From: Oreohelix idahoensis
Taxonomy: Eukaryota; Mollusca; Gastropoda; Stylommatophora; Oreohelicidae
DNA: 64,000 bases
Assembly (NCBI GenBank): GCA_024509875.1
Contig: JAMPIV010012447.1
Coordinates: 62,001 to 126,000, forward strand
Direction: 5' to 3'
Positions 46,804 through 57,908 of this stretch are shown here, one piece after another (within the stretch, counting starts at the first letter, position 1; each line of letters begins with the position of its first letter). A model generated the notes under the pieces. The model worked only from the letters and a program-made list of their open reading frames with translations. It did no database searches and was not told where the DNA came from. The position numbers and the translations under genes were made by a program.

Positions 46804-47489
46804 ATAAATGGTTAGCTCGTCCCGGATTCTGAGCCTAGTTTAAATAGCGTGTGGTTGATTGTCTTTGTGAAGTAGGGTATAATCTTAAAAAAAGTAATTA
46901 CTTCCCCTAGATAAAGCCTTTTAGTATTTTGGGCCGACCACACAATAACTATTACAGGTTTGTTCTTTCCACAGGAGCAGGAAGTTAGTGATAATAAAAT
47001 ATTTGTCCCTTTTGTATTCTCTGGCAGAGAAAATTGTAATTTATGGGATCGCGTGATTGGTTAATAATCACATAGGTTCGTTTGAAGTTAGAGAGTTGAG
47101 CTTAGCTAAAGACGGGTTGTTCTGATTTTTTAAATCTAGTTAACAACGTCTCATCTCATAATTGACTTCAGAAGGGCGGAGTTCGGTTATTGGAGAATTA
47201 AAATTTTCAGGAAATTTTTTTTTCCTTTCAATTGTTTTTCATAAATTTTTCTCTACTTTTAGTATAAGTAAATTTTTTCCAGTGTAACTTACCATTTTAG
47301 TGGCATTAGTCGCTTGCGTTTAGAGCCTTAATTGCCAGAAAACAGCAAGCGATAAGTAAACACATTATAAGGTAGGAGGTAACTCAAGTAAATTTTTACT
47401 TTGGTTTTTCTCGTAGCGGTTCCGAGTTTCTTCCCCTTCTCGTTTCTTCTTACTAGTTCTCTAGTCATACTGCATCTTATTCTTTGACA
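46804..47489 (+). other. Leader of element B with PBS-like site
   Basis: TGG at 46809-46811 begins TGGTTAGCTCGTCCCGGA, six bases after the LTR. This is the expected place and start for a tRNA primer-binding site, and it is similar to TGGTTGGCTCGTC in element A. The tRNA could not be identified. No gene in the ~690 bases before gag. Confidence 0.6.
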
Positions 47490-48278
47490 ATGGCAGAGAG
47501 GATAAAGATGAGGTCCATCCTGAGGCTGGAAGCGAAAGAGGCAGGATTAGACGCAGAAGCTGCAAACGCGTTTGTCAACCAGGAACTGGAAATATATGAC
47601 GCGGAGCAACGGAGAGCAGAAGCTGAGAGGAAGGAAGAGAAGGAAAGAGCAGAAGCTCAGAGGAAGGAAGAGAAGGAAAGAGCAGAAGCTGAGAGGAAGG
47701 AAGAGAAAGCGAGAGCAGAGAGGAGAGAATCACAGGAGAGGGTGGATAGGAAAGAAGCGAAAGAACGCCTATTGGACCAGAAGAAAATTGAGGTAGAGAT
47801 AGAAGCTCGCTGGGAAAGAGAGAGAGAGAGGGAAAGACAGCACGAACTGGCGCTTAAGGCTTTAGAGAGTCGGGGCGCTTCTACTTCGAATAACGGAGAG
47901 CCGTCTTCGCCCCAGTCTCAGTCAATGGATCTCTCTAGCACTCAATCTGCCCGACTAACGGCGATGTCTTTTGCTTTGAAATCTTTTCCTAGCCCTAACG
48001 AAAAAATTGACAGCTATCTAGAAAAATTCGAGAGGCTCGCCAATCTGTATGGGTTAGAGAGTTCCCGCTGGGCACTTAAACTCTCATCGTCACTGAAAGG
48101 CAATGCTTATGACGTATACACAAAGCTGGGACCGAATCAACATGATTACGACATGCTGAAGAAGGCCTTGCTAGAGCGGTTTGAGATGACCGCCCGAAAA
48201 TTTCTGCAAATGTTCAGAAACAGCCGGAAAGAGAGCACGGAAACTTTTTCGCAGTTCTCTTCACGTCTCACGGGTTAA
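47490..48278 (+). pseudogene. gag of element B, N-terminal part up to a nonsense codon
   Basis: ATG at 47490 (AATGGCAGAG context; the in-frame TTG at 47484 is not needed). An N-terminal helical region holds three near-identical repeats of about 13 residues (AEAERKEEKER, AEAQRKEEKER, AEAERKEEKAR), then Arg/Glu-rich sequence, a Ser/Gln-rich linker and the capsid-like region (YLEKFERLANLYGL, SLKGNAYDVYTKL, FRNSRKESTETFSQFSSRL). TAA at 48276-48278 stands where element A has Tyr. The same frame continues past it without shift through gag C-terminus, protease, integrase and RT, so a single change separates gag from pol. Confidence 0.88.
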
Positions 48279-51197
48279 CTGACAAAGTGCATAGAATTAT
48301 CTGAATTACCTCTTTCATATGAGGGACTTCTAGAAATTGTTCTTGTTGAACAGAAAAAATCCACTTTGTCGAATGACACCCGTAGATTTTTGGCTGAACA
48401 GGGGGCAGTTAGGCTTGAGGACATCCTCAATAAGGCCGAACGCTATAGCAACGCAATGGCCGAACTTCCCAGCACTAAACGTAAACCCACAGATGAGCCA
48501 TATCGAAAACAAAATCTAGAGCAGTCATCCTATTCTTCCAATCCTTCTCAACATTATAACCAACGAGATAACAATAACCAGAGACCTCCCCAGGAAAAAC
48601 CGAAATTCTACAAAACCCGATACCCCCCAAATAATACTTCTGATCAACCCACCAAGCCTACGTGGCAGCGCGGCCACCAAGGTCAAGGAAAAGGGAAGAC
48701 CCCTACACCAGGAACGTCTGATCAGGGCAAACAAACCGGTCCTAACCGCATCGGATGTTTGCATACAATGTCGAAAGGTAGAGTCAATGTCAGTGATTCT
48801 CAACCTGAGGGGGACCGACCCTCAACGCGAGGAACTGTACTTTTGAATGGTACCTCTACTACTTGTCTTTTTGACACTGGACTAAGCTTTAGTTGTATTG
48901 TCGCTAGGCAACTAGTCAAATCAGGTCAGGAGACAGAGGAAACCGTCAAACGTAGTGGAGTTTTCAAGAGTGATGCACCCAGGACGCTTCCTATCGCACT
49001 GGTAGAAATACACTCTGATTTTGTCAGAGGTGTTATTAAAGCGGCCATTATGGATGATCCTATCTACCCAGTTATCCTGGGATGTAGATATGTGTTTATT
49101 GGGAGACCAAAGGAGCCGATTGTGGCAGCGGTAACCACAAGAGGGCAAGCCAAGAAGGAGAGGGAGCCTGCGCCAAATTTGTTGCCGAATGAACTGAAGG
49201 AGGCGCAACAAAAGGACCCTACTCTGGAGCTCTGCTTTAGAAAACTGTCCATGGCTAAGGACCCCAGACACAACGGACACATCTTTTCTAAGGATGGCGT
49301 ATTGTATCGTAGAACGGGCAACCCGGACACGGGGAATAACCAGCTCCTAGTACCGACGCAGTACAGAAGCCAGATCTTAGAAATGGTGCACTCTCTTCCC
49401 TTTAGCGGACATATGGGACAAAACGCCACTATTCAGCAAATAAAAACCCACTATTGGTGGCCAGGAATAAACTCTGACATTATCAGGTATGTGAAATCCT
49501 GCGCCCAGTTCCAACGGGTAGCACCCAAGCATTTGCCACCCCCAGTACCCATGGGGCAAATGCCAATTGTGGGGACTCCATTTGAACGGGTTGCTGTCGA
49601 CATCATTGGACCCCTGGAAAGGACCAAAAGGAAGAACAAGTTCATCCTGACCTTAGTCGACACTTGCACAATGTGGGCCGAAGCTGTACCGCTAACATGC
49701 ACAGATTTCAAGCATGTCGCAGAAGCCCTCGTGCAAATCTTAACACGGTTGGGATTCCCTCAACAAGTTTTGACGGACAATGGATCCCAATTCCGTAGCC
49801 TGTTAATGGGGGAGATCTTTAAGATCTTGAGGGCCAAACATATCCACACAAGTCCCTTCCATCCGGCCGAAAATGGGCTCGTGGAACGTTTTAATGGCAG
49901 CCTCACCACCATGTTACGTAAGCTGGGTCAGGAGAAACCGGAAGACTTGGACCTATATATATCGGCTGCCTTATTCGCCTACCGAGAAGTTCCCCAAGCG
50001 TCTACGGGATTCCCGCCTGCTACACTTTTATTTGGCAGACCTATTAAGGGGCCACTTGAAGCCTTATTTCGGTCCCTGACAGACCAAAAGGCTGACGAGA
50101 CAGTCGTCTCTGCAAGCAAATATGTATCTGAGCTCAAGGTAAGGTTAAAGCTAGGATGGGATCTAGCTACTACAAACCTTAAGAAAGCCCGCGCTAAACA
50201 TGCTAAAAGATACAACAAAGCTGCAAAAGAGAGAGAACTACAACCAGGGGAGAAAGTTTTGTTGCTACTTCCAACCGGAAGCAATAAACTTCGCATCGGA
50301 TGGCAAGGGCCGTTTACCGTCCTTGAAAAGATCTCACGTACTAATTACAAGATCTCCATTAAAGGAAAGGAGAAGGTCTTCCACATAAATCTGCTTAAGA
50401 AATATTTGGAAAGACCGGTGCCATCCTCCGAGCATCTCCTGGCTGTCGCCATAGCAACAGAAGACGAGGATGATGATGATGGTTGCATGGAGTATCCATT
50501 GCAACCCACAGAATCCTTTAAAGATGTCAAGTTTGGCGACAATCTCTCAGTAGAACAACAAACAGAAACCAGGGCGCTACTAAAGCAGTATAGTGCAGTC
50601 TTAACGGACGTACTTGGTCGAACAAATCTCATCGAATTTGACATAAAATTAACAAACGAGACCCCTGTTCGAACCAGAGTGTACCCCATTCCATACGCCA
50701 AAGCTGATGCACTTCGCGGAGAGATAGACGAGCTGCGTCAGGCAGGAATTATCAGCGAGTCTACATCTCCTTACAGTTCGAGTGTAGTGCTGTTGCAGAA
50801 GCCCAATAAGGAAGTTCGGCTGTGTATTGACCTCAGTAAATGTTATTACCAAATACCAGTCAAGGAGGAAGTTAAACCTTTGCTAGCTTTCAGCACTAGT
50901 GAAGGACATTACACATTTAATGTGATGCCGTTCGGATTGCATAACGCACCAGGAGTGTTTACCAGGATAATGAGAAAGCTGTTAGAACCTTTGCAAAGTC
51001 CCTATATCCATAATTGCATGGATGACATTTTAATTGCATCGGAAACCTATGAAGAACATATTGCTACGGTCGCTATGCTCCTCGGGAGACTACGGGAAAC
51101 TGGTCTCACAGCCATACCTAGCAAATGTCTCATAGGGTTTGAAAAGCTTGACTTCCTGGGGCATACTATTTCCCACGGTTGTAGTTGGCCTATTTAG
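48279..51197 (+). pseudogene. gag C-terminus-protease-integrase-RT polyprotein of element B
   Basis: Open from 48279 to the stop at 51195-51197, 943 codons from the first in-frame ATG at 48366. Order: gag tail; retropepsin D-T-G (48873-48881); linker; integrase zinc finger with the second Cys replaced by Phe (codon 49509-49511, SCAQF where element A has SCAQC); DDE core with D at 49599, D at 49776 and E at 49884, giving D-59-D-36-E codon spacing; GPY/F-like end (LRIGWQGPFTVLEKIS); acidic linker; then RT (VRTRVYPIPYAK, SSVVLLQKPNKEVRLCID, YYQIPVKEE, FNVMPFGLHNAPGVF, CMDD at 51015-51026, CLIGFEKLDFLGHTIS). RT lacks the residues between LCID and LSKCYYQIP (about 35-40 in Gypsy RTs), and its YxDD box begins with Cys. 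Confidence 0.9.
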
Positions 51198-51912
51198 AAG
51201 AACGTGGAGAAAATAGCTGCAGCTAAAAAGGCCCCGAACGAAGAAAGACGTGCGTTCCTTCCTATCACTATGTGCATATTATCAGAAATACATCGAGAAC
51301 TTCAATGGACTGACAGCACCTCTGACTGACCTCACCAAAAAAGGTTGTTCTGATAAGGTCATGTAGGACCAAAAGTGCGAACACGCGTACAGCACTTTAA
51401 AAGGACAGCTGTCGGCATACCCCATCCTAAGGTTACCTGACCTTAAGAAGCCTTTCGTACTGAGAGTTGACGCGTCAGGTCAGGGCATCGGGTCAACATT
51501 GTTGCAAGCCGAGGACAGTGACCCGAATATGCTATTCCCAGTAGCTTACGGCAGTCGGAAACTGAACAAGGCTGAACGCAACTACAGTGTCGTTGAAAGA
51601 GAATGTCTCGCTCTGATTCATGGCATCAGACGCCATCATGAGTTCCTGTATGGTACTTCTTTCACAGTACAAACCGACCACGCTCCATTAGCTTTCCTTG
51701 GTGCCAATAAGGAATTCAACGCAAGGATTATGCGCTGGGCCTTATTATTGAGCGTTTATCCCTTCAAAGTGCAATATATTCCAGGAAAACAGAATGTCGG
51801 AGCTGACTTCTTGAGTAGAAACTGGTCTACAGAGGAAGAAGAGCAAACTGAAGATACCACTCATCCTAAAGTCACCAATCAGGTCACCTCCATTGTCAAG
51901 AAGGAAACATGA
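51198..51912 (+). pseudogene. RT connection and RNase H of element B
   Basis: After the stop at 51195 the family sequence goes on. A frameshift near 51233 leads to TKKDVRSFLSLCAYYQKYI (the RT thumb/connection), and a stop TAG at 51365-51367 stands where a Trp is usual. RNase H then runs clean to 51912: FVLRVDASGQGIGS (first Asp), VERECLALIHGIRRH (Glu) and FTVQTDHAPLAFL (Asp), followed by KVQYIPGKQNVGADFLSR. RNase H removes the RNA strand during cDNA synthesis. The ATG at 51499 is internal and not a real start. Confidence 0.88.
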
Positions 51913-51944
51913 AAAATGGTTTCATGTCTAAAAGTGGGGACGAT
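51913..51944 (+). promoter_or_regulatory. Polypurine tract before 3' LTR of element B
   Basis: AAAAGTGGGGACGAT immediately before TGTGACG at 51945. The equivalent AAAGGGGGGACGTTC of element A shares the AAAG-GGGGACG core, supporting plus-strand primer function. Confidence 0.7.
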
Positions 51945-54486
51945 TGTGACGTACGTCTAGTTTGACAAAAGAATTTTCCCTGATTTGATGGATGATTAAA
52001 GGGACTTTAGCTTTTCATAACATTAGAACCCCTGAACATAAGTATTGTTGTAACTTTTCATCAACGAAGAATAGCGGCTATGATCAAAGCAGTCTTAGAC
52101 GATCCCCAGAACAGAGAAGCAGAAATTTAGCATCTCCGTGCGAACACTGAACCGTTCGCAAGACGGACACGAGCGGTCAGAAGAAAGCTTCTTGCAGACT
52201 TCGCACCTCTGTGGCAACCGGCAGACTTGCCCGACAGACTATGGAACGGGAGAGACGGAGCGCTCAGCGTAGCGGATACGATCAGAGGAATCAGGAAACT
52301 CACCGCGAACGAGGCTAGTCTCGCAGAAATTTCACATCCTCGTGCGAGCAGCCTGAGACGAACGAAGATTGGAAGCCAGTCGGGCCATCGCGGTTAGCAT
52401 GGCGGCTAAATAACTTCGACTTGCCCTGGGATCTGAAGAGGCGCGAAATTTTCACACGACCCATTTAACTTACATTCCTTTTAGATATATACAGAATCTG
52501 AAAAGGGCAACTTTATCATTCGGTCTGACATAATTTTAAGATTCACTAGCATATAGTTAAATTCCTGCTAGATTTCATCTAAATTGTTGGCTATTGGAGT
52601 GAAATTCTTTTTCTGTGCAGACGGTAATTTATAATTTAGCTTCGACTGATCAGTGGTCTAGTTATTTCATTTTTATTTCACTGGATTGTGGTGTAAATTT
52701 AAACTTATTAAATAAACCCATTTTCAAAGTTCTAGTGCAAACTAAATGTTACATCTATAAGTTTATTTCCTAATACAATAGCCGCGTAAATTAACTGTGC
52801 AGCCGATTAAGGGAATTATAACTTTAATACAGTTTAGTTCTGTAGAAATAGATGTGCTTTTAACTATTAACCTCACGGAGAGTTTTTTCTTGATTTATTA
52901 ATTAAAGACGGGAATGCAGAAAATAGTCTAACTGTAAATGTATCGCGCGTTAGATCTTAATATGATTTTATTGCATTTCATGTTTTATCTTCTATACAGA
53001 ATTGATCTTTCGACCTTGCATCCCAGCAATTACTTAATTATACACTGGGTCCTGCCAACTCAGTTCGATTACTCCAGTGACTTATGAACCTATTTGAAAT
53101 TTAATCTTTGTGGCGATCCTGTTGAGATTCAGCTATCTGAAGTATACAGAAACAAAGCAAACCCAAAGACAGTTTTAAAATCCCAATTCATAAAGTCGTT
53201 TTATAGTTAACAAACTGGAAGAAGAACAGTTGCCAGTAGCAATATTTTACTCACTGCTCTATTTGTGAAGAAGAACATAGATTTCCCTGACACTGTCTGT
53301 CAAGCATAATCATTGGATTTTACCACCCCCTGATAAACTTACCTCAATGTTTTGTAGTTTGTGACATTACGGCAAAAGAAAGTTATCTCCACCAGCTGTG
53401 CCAATCTTAGAAACCGCACAATACCTCACACCTAGCCAAGTGCCTGTGCCATTCATTAGGAACTTTTATCTAACAAACCAACAGTAGCCTTTACGCTTCA
53501 CCGTGTGGCGATTTTTGAGACTATTAGCTACCAGCCCACCTCGTTAAATCTGGGGCCTGACACAGAAGAAATAAAAAGACAATTTCCATTGTTCTACGGT
53601 ATTAGCTACAGTTGTAAAATTCCTAAAGTGCCAGAATTCACAACTTGGTAAGTCTGTGTGTGTGACTGTGTGTGCTGGCCAGCCCAAGCGTGTTTTCGAA
53701 TGACAGGAGATTTATTAATTTTTTTTTACCCTTATAATTAGTTCGTCCTATTATTAAGGGATATTGTATACATTGTACGGGATTTCTCCTAGCGGGATTG
53801 TTTAACTGTGTTCATTCCCCTCTTCCGTAAAGTTTTGTTGAAAAAGGGAAACATTTGAGAACCCTAGCTTTTCCTCTACCCTCTTATCACTGTAACCCCT
53901 TGCCTCAGAGTAATAAATTTACCATTGGGTTAAATTGCCTATCTCTGATCATCATCACCCCCCCTCCCCCTCTCGTCTTTAGGACCGGGTTTTTTCTGTT
54001 AGTAAATACAAGCGGGAAAGGTGTATTGGATACTTCTCCTCAAAAATCCTTCTCCCCCCTCTTGTCATTTGTGTATTTTGTAACCTTTGATTTCTTCATG
54101 TAAATTGATAATTATTTGTGACTTGATTTTTTATGATAATACAAGTATTAAAACTTTGTTAGCATTTTGTGTCGGCTGGCCCAAATCCAACATTCCTCAT
54201 ATTTGTTATCGTAGTCTGTATTCATGTACGTTGAGCGTCAGAGTCACCAAATCGGTGTGTGCGCCTGAGTGACTGGAACTGACAAACAATTGTTTGTTCG
54301 GAAGGGTGGTAGGAGTAGTTTTGAGAGACAAATATTGTCGTACATGAGACTGTCCTTACTCTTCCCAGCACTTGTGAATCTACTACCACACTTTCCTAAA
54401 TCCTTATTCTCACCGAGCCTTCACTATCATTCTACACTCTAAAGGGACCAATATCCATCAGAACACTCTCAGATAAAATTACGACA
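51945..54486 (+). repeat. 3' LTR of element B, 2,542 bp
   Basis: Partner of 44252-46803. Confidence 0.95.
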
Positions 54487-54491
54487 GTCTG
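54487..54491. repeat. Target site duplication GTCTG, right
   Basis: Exact repeat of 44247-44251. Confidence 0.95.
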
Positions 54492-56360
54492 ATTGGTCGT
54501 TCGTTTTTGTTTCCTGTGTGTTAGATGTAATTTCCTCTACGGCTTTTCGTTCTGCTTTTTTTTTTTTTTGAGTATTGCTGTGTTTTCTTCTTTCAGCTCT
54601 ATGAGCTTCTTGACCTCTGCTTCTACCTGCTGCTGAATTTTTTTCATGTTTTCCATCATATTTCTAACGCTCTGTAGGTCTATTATGTCTTCACCACTGT
54701 CGGTTTTATCTTCGGGAGTCTGCCTGCTTCTGCTCTCGCCCTGGAGTTTTAGTTTTATTTCTTTGACTTCAGCGGTCAGCTGATGTAGCTGTCTTCTTTC
54801 TGTTGTGCGCTGTCTGTTCGCAACCTCTACTGTCCCTCCATGTTTTGCCTCTCTGAAGGGGATTTTTTGGAAACCGCTTCCATCAGGATGCTCTTTGTTT
54901 CCTGGAACATAGGGCAGCCTCGGTACCTTGCCCCATGGTTTCCGAGGCAGTTTGCGCAGGTACGGTTTGTGTTAATCGCTTTGTAATTGTGGTCATCCTT
55001 CGCCCAGGGGCCGTCGCCATATTGGTGGCTTCCCGCGCAATATCGACAGACTGTATCTCTCCTGCATGTTTTCTTGGTGTGGGAAAATTGCTGGCAGTTG
55101 GAGCACTGCATCACCGGAGGGATATAGGCTTCTGTTCTTTTTGATGTATCTTTGAGTGTCAGTCTTTCAGGCCTTGTCACTCCTTCAATAGTTACTACCA
55201 CCAGATTGGTATCTTTTTTATTCCATGTCTTTAACCTTTCGACTTGTATGATTTGAGCATTTGTGTTTTCAGTTTGTAGGCAACTTTGGACTTCGTTTGC
55301 GGACCATCTGGTATCCACCCCTCCTTGTACCAACTTCTTTGTTGTCTTGCCGGTCTCCATCACTACTTTTATCTGGTGGGGCAGCATGAATTCTTTCGGT
55401 CCGGACTCCAGTTCTGTCATCAGCGAAGTTGTTTTATCCGTGCTGTTGAGAGAAAGTACGACTCCCTTTTCGTGCCTCCCTACTTTAGCGATGCCTCTCC
55501 TGCCTGTTATCGATCGAGGATACCGATCACTTTATCGTCGGGTAGGGCCCTGAGCGAGGCCTCACCTGCAGACAACTGGGTGATCTTAACAATCCTCTCC
55601 TGTAGTGCCTTGTGAGAACCGGCATTGCTTGGCTTGCGCAGGTGACACGCTCTGATTTCCGCCTGCGTTAGAGTGTGTGGTGTGTGGGACGGTCTCACGT
55701 TCTGTTTTGTTGACTGCTTCTGGTCACGTTCTGTAGTTGTTGCCTGATCACTACACAATGGAGCCTCTACTATGACGTCTTGCTTTGGTGGTGATTTTAT
55801 CGTCTTCGGAGTTTGGAGCAGCTTCCCTGGGGTAGCCACAGCTGTCGACTCGGCATCGTGTGGTGGTGGCTTCGGGGATGTTTTCTGGGTCGTAGGTGAT
55901 GTAGATTTCCGACCTTTTTCTATTTTCTGGATTGTCATCGGGGTTTGGTGCAGCTTCTCTGAGGTAGACAAGGTTTATGCTGTCGATTCGGGTACGTATA
56001 GTGGTGGCCACATGGTTATAAGCTCCTGTCTTCTTTTCTCTCTTCTTTCCTGCATCTGTTGTAACGATCTCATCATGTCTTTAAGTTCAGGGTCTTCATC
56101 ATCTAGGCCAGGGACGTTTGCATGTGCCCCCTCCTCTGCCTCGCCAGGAGTCGGGCCACTCAGATTCTCAGTCGGGCCGTCACAGCTAACTCCGTCGTCG
56201 TGTCAAGAGTTGCATTGTTCGGCTTTTGAGAAGGACCGGTCCCGGCACGAGTACTTGGGGCAGCTTTGCTCTCCGGTAATCTGTTCTTGTTCTTTGACGT
56301 CTCTTCTTTGTTGTCAAGTGCTGGCAGGCTTTTACAAACATTCTTCTTTTTGGCTGGCAT
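54487..56360 (-). pseudogene. LINE ORF1 (gag-like, CCHC), interrupted by element B
   Basis: ORF1 of an I/Jockey-type LINE, a nucleic-acid-binding chaperone. The start ATG at 56360 gives MPAKKKNVCKSLPALD. The sequence uses three minus frames in turn (56360-56160, ~56011-55507, 55460-54827, then another to 54487), so at least three indels. It is Pro/Thr/Lys-rich at first, then LTQAEIRACHLRKPSNAGS, an RRM-like stretch (MLPHQIKVVMETGKT, IIQVERLKTWNKKD, VVVTIEGVTRPE), and zinc knuckles CSNCQQFSHTKKTC, CRYCAGSHQYGD and CANCLGNHGARYRGC. A helical Lys/Glu-rich tail has an A-run at plus 54560-54573 (T-run). It resumes at 44251 after the inserted LTR element. No ORF2 is attached. Confidence 0.85.
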
Positions 56361-56404
56361 TTTTGTCTTCAGCGTACGCCTTGAAAAGGACGTTGGTTTT
56401 AATA

Positions 56405-56434
56405 TACTGTTCAAAAAAAGAAACGCATAGCTAT
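56405..56434 (+). repeat. Terminal inverted repeat, left
   Basis: Begins TACTGTTCAAAAAAAGAAAC; identical to the reverse complement of 57909-57938 over 30 bases. Confidence 0.95.
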
Positions 56435-56596
56435 TGAAGGCACACACATAGCCATTATTTTGACATTCAATAACTTTTTTAATGTAATGAGTTAATTGTT
56501 CAAATTGCACACAAGAATACCTTAGGGTTCACCCACTCAATTGACAGTTGTTTTGCATCTGGGTCACGAGAGTTTTTTGGCGTACGGGTTTTCCCG

Positions 56597-57607
56597 TTAG
56601 TATGGTGTGTGGCCTCCTCTTGCATCGATCAGCGACTGGCATGTCCTGGGCATCGATGCGATCAGACGTCTGATGTGGGCCTGTGGGATGGCTGCCCACT
56701 CTTCCTGGAGTGCCTGGAATAGATCACGACGATTGGTTGGAGCAACGTCTCGTCGACAAACACGTCTATGCAGCTCATCTCACAGGTGCTCAATCGGACT
56801 CATGTTTGGAGAAAGGGATGGCCAGGGAAGGGTGAGAATGTTGTTGGCAGTCAGGAACTGCGTGATCAACCGTGCACAATGGGGTCTGGCGTTGTCCTGT
56901 TGAAACACAGACCTTTGGGCAGCCAAAAGTGGAAGGACATGGGGTCGAAGAATTTCATTGAAGTATCGTTGCGCATTCAAGCCTCCTTCAATGTGCACCA
57001 ATTGACTCCTTCCGTTGTAACTGATCATTCCCCACACCATTGCACCTCCACCACCGTGCGGCGGAGCTTCATCGCCGCAATTTTGGGCAAAACGTTCATT
57101 TCGCCTACGGTAGACCCTACGTCGTCTATCATGACGCTGCAACAAAAAGAAAGATTCGTCACTAAACCAGACACGTCTCCACTGATTGTCAGCTGCCCAG
57201 GGACGATGCTGGTTGGCCCAAAGAAGTCGATTTTGGCGATGGCGGCGCGTAAGGACATGTCCTCGGTGAGGTCGTTGTGCCCAAAGTCCAGCGTCATGCA
57301 GTCTATTCCGGACAGTTTGATCAGACACATGACGTCCTGCATGCAATGACTGGGCAGTTGAGGAAGCTGTTGTAAACCTGTCTCTGAGGTGACGAAGCCG
57401 AATAAAGCGATCCTCCGCTGCTGTTGTCACTCTGGGTCGTCCACTGCGATGCCGGTCTTCAACTGAGCCAGTGGCTTGGAACCGGTGCCAAAATCGACTG
57501 ATGGTACTCTGATGCACGTTTAGATGCCTTGCAACCTGACTTTGACTTCCGCCTGCATGCAGTCGGCCAATAGCAATGTTCCTTAAATTTAGTGATAGAG
57601 ACGCCAT
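56597..57607 (-). pseudogene. Tc1-like transposase, one nonsense codon
   Basis: 336 codons from ATG 57607 to TAA 56597-56599 in one frame, the usual length for the family, with one TGA (plus 56780-56782) where the family has Trp right after SPIEHL. N-terminal paired helix-turn-helix with GRPR (RSGRPRVTT), then the DDE domain: FSDESFF, QDNARPH, SPIEHL with 34 residues between second and third acid (D34E). The stop falls two residues after the catalytic Glu, so a protein ending there would keep all three catalytic residues but lose the last ~60. The C-terminus still reads ARGGHTPY. Confidence 0.92.
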
Positions 57608-57653
57608 AAATGTATGCTTGAAAATGAACTGAATTTTTTGTGTGTAGCGTTAT

Positions 57654-57662
57654 CCTTTTATA
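57654..57662 (-). promoter_or_regulatory. TATA-like box of Tc1 transposase
   Basis: TATAAAAGG on the minus strand, 47 bases before the ATG; conserved with the element at 33986. Confidence 0.6.
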
Positions 57663-57908
57663 GGGTTTCAGTTGCGAAGTCAGTGAATAGTGTTCACCCC
57701 AAATTTTGTTGCTTTCACGTGCGCGCAACATGAGCTGTGGTCAAAAATTGCGTCATAAACACTATTGACCACTGCGTTGTAACGATTACAAAAACGAACG
57801 CAATTCAGGTCAACACGTGCATTTGACACTGTAAAGAACATTTGAGGCTGGTTTTTATATACCCTAGCACCAAATTTTACTTACAAATTCATAAAATGGC
57901 GCCCTCGG

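Larger units (their letters stand above)
44252..54486 (+). mobile_element. Gmr1-like Gypsy LTR retrotransposon with gag-PR-INT-RT-RH order (element B)
   Basis: A 10,235-bp element: LTRs 44252-46803 and 51945-54486, TG...CA ends (TGTGACGTACG to TTACGACA), TSD GTCTG. The internal 5.1 kb holds a leader, gag and one long pol in which integrase comes BEFORE reverse transcriptase and RNase H. That is the order of Ty1/Copia, but the retropepsin, the H-H-C-C finger, the GPY/F-like integrase end and the RT motifs are Gypsy-like, the combination described for Gmr1-type elements. The copy is dead: a stop in gag, another at the RT end, a frameshift and further stop before RNase H, a deletion inside RT, and a lost zinc-finger Cys. 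LTRs are close to identical by eye, so insertion is fairly recent. Confidence 0.93.

Noticed and set aside
54935..57349. Plus-strand frames opposite the LINE ORF1 and the Tc1 transposase (e.g. 55772-56437, 56768-57349)
   Set aside because: Shadows of minus-strand coding sequence with recognisable domains.
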